From the NCBI GenBank assembly GCA_963930655.1, contig OZ005611.1, positions 5,401,501 to 5,465,500 on the forward strand: a stretch of DNA of 64,000 nucleotides, given 5' to 3'. The position numbers were made by a program, and so were the translations under genes. Below, in pieces: positions 31,666-44,300 of the stretch. The stretch is from Myrica gale. Its lineage: Eukaryota; Streptophyta; Magnoliopsida; Fagales; Myricaceae. How positions within the stretch are numbered: the stretch's first letter is position 1; each line of letters begins with the position of its first letter. The notes under the pieces are model-generated. The model searched no databases. It was not told the DNA's origin and worked only from the letters and a program-made list of their open reading frames with translations.

Positions 31666-34600
31666 CAGGAACAGCGGCCTCCTAATTTGATATCAAACAC
31701 CCTTGTCCAGAAGATGCATAAGCAAGTAGTCACCGCATCCTGCAAGCAGTGTTGGAGTTCAGTTTTTATTTGTTCAAAAATCCACAGCAAGAAATCAAAG
31801 CAAGCGATTTCCACAAAAGCAGCACCAAAATATTGTTAACAATAATTGACAAAGCCACCTCCACCTGGAAAGAACAAACTGCTAGGAGACTTAAAAGAAG
31901 AGCCAGAGAACCCATATCGAAAGCCCCAATATGTCAAGAAGTGACATTACCTTCAAAACTCACGAAATGAACGAGCCAGACATCTTTTATGCTTCAGATG
32001 TTGATACGTCATAGAAAGCAACAACAGCCTTTCAGAAATAATATGCAAGTGCTTGTCTTGTTCCCTCCCCAAGTACAAAGCTCAAAGACTGCAGAGAGGA
32101 AAAATCCAACTGAACAAAGAGAGGAAGCATCCCACTGGCAGAAAATGTAACTCCTTGGGCCATTAGGCTACTGCAGAAATCAATCTCCATCCCCATAAAA
32201 AAAACATCCTGATTCTAGAGACCCTAGCCACGACTTCTGACTCCCGCACTCCAATTATGAATCGTGACCATTCAGAAAACTACAATTGCTCTTATCCCAG
32301 TAAGTATGGTAAGTATTCCCTATTCCCTGCTACAGTCGCAGTTAAACCTTCCTATAAACAGTTAACAGTTAGCTTTACCACTCCTCAGATAACACAGCCT
32401 TTCAGTCTCTCTCTCTCTCTCTCCAATATTATATTAACTACTACAGTTCTACAAGCACTGTGAGCCCGTACTTCTTCCCAATAATTCACGTCCAAACAAA
32501 CCCAACGCCGACGCTTCCAATTATAAGTGCTGCATCATCAGAGGAAACCCTCAGGCCACAAATCGGTGATTGAATAAGGCGCACAACGAACCCATCTACA
32601 AAATGACGCAAACCGTACTTCTCCCACCTAATCAAACACCCCAAATATCAGACAACAAACTCGATTGGTTAAGGGACGAAATGCAAAATTAAGTGCCACA
32701 TTATTGATTATTTTTAGGTCCAAAGAAAGGGCCAAGATCAGTTTTTATCACGATGGTACAATTGATTAGCATTGCACCCAGTCAAAATCTGTGATAAGAC
32801 CAAAAAAAATTTTGGCCAAAATTTTCTCCTTTCTAAAATTCTCATTTGGAGACAAAAATAACCCAAAATTTTGATAAAACTAATAATAAAATTATAAAAT
32901 CATCTCTCTCCAGTTAAACCATCTATTTCTATTATAATGAATATTAAAAATTTATATTTTTATCTTCAATTTTCACCACTTTTCGACTATTCTTATAAAA
33001 TTCTATGTTTTTATATTTTCTCTTAAAATTTATAAAACCCTCTCAATTTTCACATTATTATTGTTTTAGCAAAGATTCCTAAGATTTTACACCCTCGTAA
33101 ACTGTCTTTTCGGCCGGAAGAGAACGCAGTATTTATTGTCCAAAGACTCCAACCCGTCAAAGCTAATGAGATGTCAGTATTTTAGGTATAGGTCCCGGTC
33201 CCCTAGGGTTCTGTGGCTCTGGGAAAAGTTTGGTCCCCGCACTCGGTTAGGTAATACAACTAACAAACAGAACGAGTTCCCATTGGGGACTTTTAAACAT
33301 CCCAAACGTCGCCGTACCGCTTTCTCTGCAGTCTGCAGCCAAGACTTTCCGAGAAAATCCAAATCGAGAAGAAAAGAAAGCAACCGCCACTATGGAAGAT
33401 TTTTTATTAAAAAAACAACCCTTTTTTTCCCCATTTCTAAAACCAAATCCACTCTACTTGGAAGTTTCCTTTACCTATATAACAGATATTTCTCCAAATC
33501 TTAAAATTTTCTTAAACTGCGGTCTATGACTACTATCTGATAGGAGATTCACGGTATGCGTCTTTCATTTGCTTTTCCCCATAAATCACGAGAATAACAA
33601 CCAGAACACAAAACAAAAGGCAGATTTACAGTCTGAGACAACAGATTACTTTTTTTTTTCTTTTCTCCGTGTCAGATTGAAGCAGAAAGGAAAAAATGAA
33701 TCAAAGTTCTTACTGGCCATATGCACTTTTAAATAATGTTCCGTTTAAAATCCGATAAAAATCAGAGATCTCTTTCCTTGATGCTTTTCGATTTAGAAAT
33801 AGGGGGGCGAAAGAAAGAACTTGAAGAGCAAAGAGAGCATGCAGAGCTTACTTGGTAGAAACAAAGAAGAACCAGTGATTCGGATGGGTATTGGCGAAGC
33901 CTTTGGGTTCAAATGATTCTGGTCAAAAGCGACATGTGGACGTGAGGCCCCTTTCTCTCGCCCACACTATTGTTATGTTGCTCTCACTGTCGCAGGCCAA
34001 TTTGTCTGTTATTTTAAGGTACTCGTTTTTGTTGGAACCGAAAGAGATAGAGAGACTGGTAGAGGGACGGTGGGGTTAGCCACGAGTCGACTCAGCTCCG
34101 AGGTTGACCGCACAAAAACTTTTGGATCAACTAAGGTTATGTTTCTAAAAATAAAATTTTACACTGTTTAAAATTTTCAACATAATAAAAAATTATAATA
34201 TAATTTCTTACCTCGTCACATCATTATTTTTTATTATAATAAATATTAAAAATTATTTTTCTCTTTATTTTTTCACCAAATCCAATGCTTTAAAATTTTA
34301 ATTTCCTTCACTCAAATACAACGAGCACGAACTCATTTGGAATGATGTGGGGATATTAGTAAAAAAAATAGAGTTCATATTTAATATATATTTTTTGAAA
34401 AATTATATTAAAATTTGTGTAAAAAGTTATTGAAGTTAGTGTAAAAATTATTAATGTTTATATTATACTTTTTATAAATGTATACGTTCTTTTTTATAAA
34501 TTTATTAAATATATTATGTCTTTGGAATATTTTTTTAAAATATCATGCTTGGTATGAATAAATAGAAGTTATAGATTTTCTTTATTATTTCTCCCTCAGT

Positions 34601-35464
34601 TTTTGACAGTTGAAAGTTCCATTTAAACTTCCAGACTCCCATTTAGATTATATAAATAATTTACCTTAAAAAATATTTAACAAGCAACTAGTGAAGTTTC
34701 TAAAACCATATAGTTGCATTTGCTTGTCTACTACATGTTGTACAAGTTGACATTACAGTGAACTAAGAAAATGTGGAAAAAGGGTAAAATGTAAGGCTAA
34801 AAATAAGACAATTTGTGCAGAGGCAGGTTATTCGATCACCATGGGCAGGTATGTTAAAAATAGAAGATGGGTTTTTTTATATACATTAATGTTGGTTATA
34901 TTAAACAAAAGAGGGGTTTTTAGTGGATTAAAATTTAAAGTTGGCACCAGGTGGATTCGGCAAGTGTGGGGAAGATTGTGTTAATCGAGTTCCTTATGTC
35001 CATTACTTATTCAGTTATTCCTGCCTCCCTGTCTCTCTGCCACTCTCAGGTAGGCGGGAGCAGACAGGAAAATCTGATATCCTTTTCTGAAAAAATAAAC
35101 TCGCTCGGCATATGAGTCGTTCGTTAAACCCTCCCTTTGTCTAGGATAATGTCCCAATGCATCATCATATGGCTTCTTCGGATTGGGGACTCTCGGCCCT
35201 TCTTCGTAGGTTTATTTTTGGCCCAATTTTGGGGAGAATATTACCCATCACACTCCTAAACTTCATTGGATTTCCTACAATCCAACTGGGTTTTCCTCAG
35301 CAAGATTTGGAATTGGACCCCGAAACCTGTCACCTTTTGGCCCTTTCAAATGATCTTTGGGTAGATTCGAAACAATTTCATTGAAATTTAGAAACAGAGG
35401 CTCATGGATTATTCAGAAGAGCGCGATCGCTTACTGTCAACTAGTCATAGAAAGACGAGTTAAT
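31666..35464. other. SPL 5' UTR and promoter, then intergenic DNA
   Basis: The SPL leader probably runs from about 34080, with a donor near 33855 (minus strand ACCAA/GTAAGC), to an acceptor near 31741, giving a 5' UTR intron of about 2.1 kb; this is inferred from splice signals. A CT microsatellite lies at 32408-32424. AT-rich repeats of the dispersed family occur at about 32815-33070 and 34140-34330. No other gene is supported up to the ACOS5 stop codon. Confidence 0.45.
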
Positions 35465-37880
35465 CTAGATATGTAACATCTTATCATCTAAATCGCACGA
35501 TCTCAGCACTGGATTAGCTCGGGAGCTGTGGTGCTTTGCCCGCATCTCTTCGATCATCCTCTCTCTGATGAGCCTTCTCATTATCTTTCCGGAGGGTGAT
35601 TTTGGGATTGTGTCCACGAACTGAACCACTCTCACTTTCTTGTAATGTGCAGCATTTGAGGCGACGTAGTTCATGATGTCTTCTTCACTCTCTTTTGCAC
35701 CGGGACTCATCACAACGCTTGCAACTGGGATCTCTCCAGCCTCCTCATCAGGCAGTCTGAAAATTCCAAAGCACCATTAAGTGTGAAAACCTTTCGCATT
35801 CTCCAATATAACAGCTAGAAGATGATAAATAAAGATGTGATGCTCACGGCACTACAGCTGCATCTTCAACTGAGGGATGAGTAAGAAGTATGGCCTCTAG
35901 TTCAGCAGGAGCCACCTGCAAAAAAGTAAAGAATTTGGCCCAACTTGGCAACTGGTTAATTTGAGCTAAAAGTTCGTTTTTTCCCCTAATCAGAACAGGT
36001 TTTGTTTTTTCTTTTTTCCTTTGATGCTGATCGGAGAGGATGGCATTATGGCAACTATGTCCACCAGATGTTCATCTGGACCTTTAGGATTATAGCTAAT
36101 TCGGCTATTGTGATACTGAAAATTTTCTTGTTCCCCTTATTTTCTAGTCTTGGAGCTATAACATAAACCGGTGAACATGTCAAGGACTTACTTGGAAACC
36201 TTTGTACTTGATTAACTCCTTGATGCGATCCACAATGAAAACATTTCCTTCATCATCTATGAATCCAATATCACCAGTGTGAAGCCACCCTTTCTCGTCA
36301 ATGGTCCGGGCAGTCTCCTCCTTGTTATTATAATAACCTGAAGAGTTTTTCCTCGTGAATAACGCAAAACAAACATATCACTGTGATTCTTCTTATTTGG
36401 CTGGACAAACGAGTGATATCATTTTGCTGCAATTTGTATCTCCATTACCTTGCATTACGCATTGGCTTCTGACACAAATCTCTCCTGGGGTATTCTTGGG
36501 CAGGGATCGACCAGTTTCAGGATCGATAAATTTGACCTCCAGATTGGGGAGGATCAAACCTACCGAGCTTTTCTTTCCAATGCGAGAACCGGTTTCAGGG
36601 TCCGCAAGGGTGAGGGTGATGCAGCTGTGCTCGGTCAGTCCATATGCCTATAAGAGAGAGCAATTTAGCCAAACGGAGTATGAAAGGCATGCAGAACAGT
36701 GATGACTATTGGAATTTCACGACATCAGCAGCATGGTAAAAGGAGGTTGTGGCTCACTCACCTCTTGGACCTGTACACCAGGGAACTTGTTTTCAAAGGC
36801 AGTAAGAAGCTCTGGTGCTAGTGGAGCTGCCGCAGACATAATGGCCCGGAGTTTAAGCTTACTAAGATCAAATTCCTCTACTATTGGATTCTTAACCAAC
36901 TGCAAGATGATTGGCGGCACAATCGGTGCAAATGTGACCTCCTGAGAGATCAAAGCGTTCAGAAATGTTCGTAATTCAAACCTTCCAATCACCACCACTT
37001 TTCCTTTGTTCCTAAGCGTGGCACAACATATGCCGGTGATACCATAAATATGAAAGAACGGAATTAGGCCTAGTGTCGTGAACTGGCCCACCATTTCTGG
37101 TCCTACATTAAATAGTGTGGAGCACAGGTTAGCTATCAGATTTCTGTGAGTCAGCATGACACCCTTTGACAACCCTGTGGTGCCTGATGAGAATGGAAGA
37201 GCACACAGATCATTTTGGTGCACTTCCCTCTTAGTAGAACTAGTGCCCGCCCTGTCTGCTGCTTCCAGCAGTTTGTTCCAATTCATGGCACCTTCAATGA
37301 GTTCTTCAGTACCCTGTATGATGACGGGTAGCCCTAGGCCTTTTACCTGTGGTTTTAAACATATTATTATGGCTTACTTTTCTAAAAATGGATGTCTCGT
37401 AAAACCTCTAAGAGGAATTATATCATTTACCTTTTCATAGTTAGTGCCATTCGTGACAATTATCTTGGCCTCAGCAGCCTCCACCTGCTTCTTGATTTCC
37501 GACACATGCGCAGTGGGGTTTGCACCCGAAAACACGCCCCCAGCAGCCATGATTCCCAGAGCAACAATTGCATATTCTGCGACATTCGGAAGTACAACAA
37601 TCACCACGTGCCCAGTCGAAAGGCCAAGAGACCTCAACGCCTTGGCAAACCTCCTCGTGTCTCTAGTCACATCACCGTAAGTCACTTCCTTTCCGGTCAC
37701 AGCCTCCACAAAGGCTACCTTGTCCGCATACAGTTCAGCATCCTGGAGCACGAACTGCGGTAACGTGATATCATCGGGCACTGGAACAGCCGGAAATCGG
37801 CTTCCAAAAATATGTTCTTCTTCGTCTCGTGCCCGAATTTTCCCATGCGTTCCCATAAGGTATGATATGTTGATGGCCAA
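35465..37880 (-). CDS. ACOS5: ACOS5-type fatty acyl-CoA synthetase (4CL-like 1) of sporopollenin synthesis
   Basis: Six exons close in frame to 579 residues: 37431-37880, 36762-37346, 36449-36647, 36192-36337, 35848-35915 and 35465-35756. Adenylate-forming motifs are intact: [20 protein letters not shown] (ATP loop, box I), [23 protein letters not shown] (box II), [29 protein letters not shown], and the catalytic lysine in [12 protein letters not shown]. The text follows Arabidopsis ACOS5 (At1g62940) closely, for instance [29 protein letters not shown] and FSSGTTG, rather than true 4-coumarate ligases. ACOS5 activates hydroxy fatty acids in the tapetum for pollen-wall sporopollenin. A TATAAAG lies only about 20 bp before the first ATG, so the ninth codon ([14 protein letters not shown], 37856) may be the real start, giving 571 residues. 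Confidence 0.94.
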
Positions 37881-37898
37881 GGGAGGACTGGCCCTGTG

Positions 37899-37905
37899 CT
37901 TTATA
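37899..37905 (-). promoter_or_regulatory. Probable TATA box of ACOS5
   Basis: The minus strand reads TATAAAG about 20 bp before the first in-frame ATG. A start site 25-30 bp downstream would leave out that ATG and favour the second one at 37856. Confidence 0.5.
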
Positions 37906-40900
37906 ACAAGGATGAATCAAAGAGTTGTAACTACGTTTTTGTGCATGGGATTATTGAGTTAATACTGGGGTTTTGGTTGGTGAGACTTAGTTGAATCATG
38001 TCACTGTCACAGACTAACAGTATTCTTTCTATAATTAACTTTACACTTATAGATGAAAAGAGTTAGATAAAATGATCTATCTGCTTCTGCTAAAGAACGA
38101 CGAGGCATGACATTCTCGTAGAATCATAATCCTCGACTAATAAAAAGAAGTCAGATGATATGAAATTGGTGATCTTGAGATTTCAGCCCAATGGACTTGG
38201 CAAAATATCTAGGCCGCTCTTTTTCCCGGTCAGATGGGTTATTTGCTTGGATTACTTTGAGGGTGTGGATGCCTAATAATTGGGCCTTCGTTTCCACCTT
38301 AGTTGCACACTTGCACGAATCGATGATAGGCCCATTATGATAGCAACGGGGAATCGGAAACCCCGGATTCAAAAAAGTGACACGCAAAAGAAGGGAATCC
38401 ATGATGATGATCATCATGAGCTATCATTCATTTGATACCCGCCAACGCCATGGACCAAAACCTCTCTTCCCTATACAAAAATAAATCATTACCCACCGCT
38501 TCTCACCCTCTTGGTTTTGACAAACCTAATCATTAAATTCAAAACCTTCCCCCAATTTCCTTAGCTTTATGCCTCCCTGTATCATCATCACTTTCTCTTT
38601 ACCAAGTTGTCCCCTCAAAATTACTCTCCTACCATCTCTCTCACTCAAATATACCCGATATATATAGTGGTATAGGACCAATAATTGAGTTTTGAGAAGC
38701 CGATTCATATCTAACGCTACCAAACAACTCCTGCCAAAACCGCCCAAGCAATTGGAAAGCCAATGAAACATAGACTACCCAGTTCCGAATACTCTCTGTT
38801 TGGTGTTTAACCTAACATTAAAGGCAGACAATGTTCAAGTTCTAATTTGAAGCAACATTCGTTTACATATATATATGCATGACGGGTTGGTTGTAACCGT
38901 CCATTAGGTAGTAGAAGATGGTAGCTCTACAACACGTTGTTCTTTACATATGCAAGCAAGTATAGGAGTGGATCAAACGAATCTCTTTAATTTATTTTTT
39001 TGGTATTTTTCTAAATATTTTACAGATGATGAAACATAAATTGAGGTTTTTTTCAAAAGAGATAAAGATCATGTTTATCAAACTATATTATCTAATTCAA
39101 AAATATATAGACATAATTTGGAATTAGATTATCAAATTCGAACAGTAAATTAGAAAGGGTGTCTATCAAATGTGATATTTTCAATAGAACACTAAAAACA
39201 ACCCATAGAGTTTAGGATATTTTGAATTGTTTAGCAAATAAAGTATTATTTAGAAGGCTCAATTTATGATACCCACTCATGGATTGCATCCCCCGCAGGA
39301 TTTCAAGCATGCTTGAGATCAGTGTCTTGTGCAAATAAGATAAAATACGCATGATGGTTTGGTCGTGTAGGCGGACAAGGATGTTCCTATTACTCATTTC
39401 AATTGTTGGTGGTATTCTTAATTTTTTTCCCTCCTTACTTTCTATTAAAATGACCCATTTGGTCTACACTACAGACATCATTAGTAGGTCCCCCATGGCC
39501 ATAATAATTTAGGAGTTTTCTAAGACTTTTCTACAAGCTAAAAATTCCATTTGATTCAGTGAAGTTTGAAAAGTAAAGCCATTAACCATCCGATGGAACA
39601 TGAGACTATGAGAGTATTTTAGCCAAGTTATTCGAAGTAGGCAAAGAAAAGATAAATGAGAAGAAATCGATAGTGTGGAAAGGGCATTTAGGGGAATTTG
39701 TAGGAAAAGGGCATGAGGTAGGTACTTCCGTAATTCTAACAAAATCATCATAAAAATGGGAAAGTGGTGGGACAACAAGCTGTTGATTTTCGAAAAGGTT
39801 TTTTTTTTTCTTTTTTCGAAAAGGTTGTTGGCTGGTTCATAGGCTTGCGAGTAGTCTTCTTGACCATAACAAGCTTCCGCTCGAACACATGAAACGCAGG
39901 ATGAGTAAATATTCCGCTTTTTATAGGGTATCGAAGACGACAACGTGGTGAATTATCAATTTACTATTATATCCTTAGTGCCGGGTTTTCACTTAGGTCC
40001 GACGATGCTCCTTTTCAGACTGGACACCCGTCAATTAATAGTAAAAGTTTTTTTTTAAAAAAAAGCATTGTGTTTGGTATAATAATAACGAAATAAGGCA
40101 GAAAGGCCTATTGGGCATATCTTTAAATATGAGAAAATTGCGGCTCAAAAATAATATTATAGGAGATGTTTCTTTGTCAATATTTTGAGAAATATTCTCA
40201 AAATTTTGGAAATTTTTTAGATATTAGAATTTATTGAAATTTATGAAAGATTTTAAATGTGTGTTTAATTTGTTGAAAATTTTGATACCCCAATATTTTA
40301 AAATATCAAACATCACCTGTGATTCAATTATCCATAAGAATTGGAAATTTTGAAACTAAAACATTTTTTCTAGCATGTCTAAAAATTATTTTTAAATAGA
40401 ATGAAAACAGACTTAAATCACCTTGCTCAAGTCATATATTCAAGCCCATTATTTTTAGGATCACTTGTGATTTAGATAAATGATCTTGATACAAGATTTT
40501 ATATAATATAACACTGAAATTATGGGTATGTTTGGTGCCCAAATATTTGGGTTTAATCATAAAAAATTTACCACATAATTTTTTATTATTATAATACTTA
40601 TTAAAAATCTTCTCTCTCTTTACTTTTTCACCAACTCCCATAACATATCTTTACTTTATAATATTTCTCAAACCCCAATACTCAAAATTTCCACCCTCAA
40701 ACATCCCCATAAATGTTATATTTTCAATCAAGTCGTCGTACTAAATTATCATTGTATATTAAATTATATATATGTTGTATTTATGTTTGCTAAAGATAAT
40801 TTTATCTATTAAAAAATTATTCATGCCAAACATAACTAACTGAAAATTTATAATGAAAAATATTTTTAACTTTTGTGGGTATTTACACCAAATCAGAAAG

Positions 40901-41310
40901 GTTCACAATAATTTTGTCCTTTTTATTTTTATTTAAATTTTTTTTAAAAATAAAATCCTCTCTTTTCATTTGTTATTAACTTTTATAATTATCATTGTAT
41001 CTTAAATTGGTGGACTTACCATTTTTGGGATTTCTATTGATCCTCCCAATGGGATCGGCAGCTTCGGCCTTCGGGCGGAATATTCGAGTACAAAGCAAGC
41101 CGACCCGCAATGCAAACCAAGAAAATAAGAGGGCAGTTAGGTAAACTGGAAAGGGCGAAATTGAAGTAATAATGAATCTGATGGGATTATAAGACCATCA
41201 AGTACAATGTTGCGTGCGGGTCAGAATAATTACGAGTTATCGACTGGGCCTTCTGACGTGGGAAAAGAAGAGTGGGTGATTGTTTTTTAAAGTTTATAGT
41301 TAACTTCAGA
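37906..41310. other. Intergenic, AT-rich
   Basis: No gene is supported. The open frame at 39509-39943 (minus, 144 codons) shows no domain. TTCGAAAAGG is repeated on both sides of a T-run at 39787-39824. A MITE of the dispersed AT-rich family lies near 40520-40710. Confidence 0.45.
40520..40712. mobile_element. AT-rich MITE
   Basis: The ends TGGGTATGTTTGGTG and, read inward from the right, TGGGGATGTTTGAGGG are inverted repeats. The interior has CTCTCTCTTTACTTTTTCACC and ACCAACTCCCATAA-like text shared with copies near 23.8, 34.2 and 62.6 kb. Confidence 0.5.
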
Positions 41311-41360
41311 GAGCGAGAGAGATAGAGATAGAGATAGAGATAGAGATAGAGAAAGAGAGA
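41311..41360. repeat. (GATAGA)n microsatellite in the LCR leader
   Basis: Five GATAGA units flanked by GAGAGA lie 24-73 bp before the LCR start codon, probably within the 5' UTR. Confidence 0.85.
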
Positions 41361-41383
41361 CATCGAGCTGGCCTGACTGGGGC

Positions 41384-44300
41384 ATGGAAGGGCTGGCCAT
41401 GCTGAGGCAGCTCATCGGTCAGCTTCAGGAGCTATTGGAACTCTACGGCTCTAATCCTCATCCTCCTCTTCATTTCCTTCAACCTCTGCCTCTATCCGAA
41501 CCCCACTCTCAGCAGTACCTCAGGTTCCACTCCTCTCTCTAGATCTTTCTTAGCTTTTCGGAAGTAATATACTGTTGGCAACTTTCTTTTTATTTTTATT
41601 AGAAATTTTTGCTTTGGGTTTTTTTGTTTGTTTGAGAAAGGCTGCGTTGTTCTGCTTAGGCATTCTGATTTCTTCTCGTTTTCTTTGTGAATTAAGTGTT
41701 TGTGTTTTGTTTTCTTTGTGAGTTGGATAGGTTAAATTGTTTTGTTAGCTTCTTAGTGTATGCCACCTTTTCCCTCATTCTTTTTTCCTTTTTTTTATTT
41801 TTTTTTTTAAGTTTCAGTTTGAAAACTGGGCCAAATTATTCCTAGGAACGAGAAATTGACTAATAAATTATTCAGAACTGTTACTTGATGGCCTTTGAAT
41901 CTATAAATTCTCATCGGAAACCCACTTTCGTATGCCAAAGTGATGGGTTTACAACTTAACCTTTGCCGTGCTCCAGTTACTATCTCCTCCTTCTTATTCA
42001 GATATTAATCTGCCTAAAATTGATACTGTCTGCGAATGTAAGTTAAAAGTATGAACAACGTGTTTAATTGACTTATTATGTTGGGTTGACAGGTTTATCA
42101 TATTTCAATACGTCATATTGTACTAAATGACGAACTTTTATCTTGAGCATTGGTTGTTTGCTACTTAAAGTGGAGCACAACTGTATTTCTTTCGGGCTAT
42201 AGGCTTGTTACCAGCCATCTCTTCCCCTTTCCTAACAGAGTGAGAAGATTAGAGTAAGAAAAGAACAAAAGTTAAAAAATCCTAAGGCGTTGTCTATGCC
42301 AATATCACTTCGAAATCTCTATATCTGATCTATTGGTTTTAACTTGGAAGAAACTTTGCAATTCCTGAAGTAGGGTTCAGTTTACATTGCCACAAATTCA
42401 AGGCTTGAGACAAGAGAGCTGTTTTGCTTTCAGACTTGGTGACATGAATGTGGGTTTATACATCAACATCAAATTCAAGTCTGATTTTGTCCACTTCTTG
42501 TCCGTTGCTTGCAAATTTTTCGCTTGCAATTGAGAGACACAGATATCGGGAAGGTGACAGTTGTCTGTCATTTAGAATTGTACCGTTGGAGCAAGTATAT
42601 GCTTTTGTTTTTCATGGCCTTCCATTTCCTCCATAATTGGAGAAAACATAATGTCGGGTCAGAGGGAAGGGGAATTCCTATGTCCCATTTCCATTTGTTT
42701 CCACCCAATCAAAGGAAACATCCTTTCCTCTCTGCGATATAGTTGCATGTTAAAGGCTCAAGATGTTGCAGGCCTTCATATTTTTATTCCCAAATATCCT
42801 ACTAGTCATGGGTGAATGTTATTTAATGATTAGTGACAGTTTGTGTTGAATCCAATCAATAATTGTGGATGTTCTACCAGTCACATAAAGTCAGTTTTTG
42901 ACTTTTTTTACCCTAGCTCTCAATTTGTAAGTTCACAAGTTTTAGAACAGGTAAAATTGAAAATCTTGCACGCCTTCTCCCTCTAATTTTTTATGGAAGC
43001 CACAGCATTGTTAGTCTAACACTGCCATGTGTAACAAGAAGATAAGAAGAAAAAAGTTAAAAGAGAATATTAAAGAAAAAAGAAAAACAGCTCAAAAAAT
43101 AGTACTAAAGAAAAAATATATAAATCCAGCCAAAAAAGAAGCCCTATCCCGCGGTGGGGGTGGGGGGTGGTTGAGGTCTTGCTTTTTTCAACTTTTTTTT
43201 TTAATTTCCTTTTATTTTTTACAACTTGTTTTTTCTTGTGCAAGATACAATAGCTCTATAGGGCCACTTCTGTGACTTTTGCCCAGAAATTGACGAAAGA
43301 GGCGATGGGGCTCTTGCATTTTACTTATCTCCAAACTCAAAAGTGCAAAACTAAAAACCAGGGCTGTGAAGTCATAGTGTGAAACACACGGGTTACTGTT
43401 GTTATCTGATTTATCCTTTCTTTCGTTTTCTAATTTCCGCAAGAGTTGCCTGTTTTGCTATGTTTTGAGATCATTTTCAATAGGTATCATATTACGTTAC
43501 AAATTGGTCATCCCACTTCATTTATTTCTTATGTTTTCGTATTGGGTCTTCCCTGAGATTTCCTCCGGTTATCTTCTTTCGAAGCACATGATATGTATCT
43601 TCTTTCTATAACATAATTAGATTGTAGTTTGGGTTTTAACATGATGGGAATCAGTGATGATTTATCGAGCTGATAAATGCCAGTGTTGGCTAAACTACTT
43701 CCTTTTTACATTTTATATAAATAGCAGTTTTGTGGTAAGTATATAGTCCAATCATGGCCTCGTTCTCCTTCCTCTTGAGTAAGGAAATATGTATTGCTTA
43801 AAGAATCGTTGCCTCACTATAAGCACTAAAAGTTGCATTTGGTGTTTTATTGATTCTCCTTGAGGGTCTAAAGCTTCAAAGATTTAATGCCTTAGATTGA
43901 GCCTTCTGCTTTTCTTACTTTTCCTTCTTTGGCTTATTGAAATATGGGATACAATTCTTGTTCAACTTTTGAGTTTTATATTGGGTTATACCTGGGAAGG
44001 TGGTGGATGTTTTGTATTGTTGGAGGAGGAAATTTGAGAATCCTATCGCCTCGGCCATTTAAAGATGATCTCGGCTTGCATATGGTCGAGTTTGTGGAGG
44101 GAAAGGAATGGGAGATGTTTTGAGGACAAGGCCATGTCTTTGGATTGTTTGGGGGGTTCTTTGTTGCATTCTCTTTTTATGTGGGCTAATTCGGTCTTAG
44201 GTTTTCCTTTCGAGGGTTGTCCGGATTTTTTGAGTTTTTTAGCATGTATGCTCTAGTGTTTTCTGTATAATCTCTTATACTGTCAACTCTTTTTTTCTTT

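Noticed and set aside
39509-39943. Minus-strand frame of 144 codons in the ACOS5-LCR intergenic region
   Set aside because: It has low-complexity Leu/Ser text and crosses a poly(T) duplication, and no domain is visible. Transcript data would be needed to revive it.
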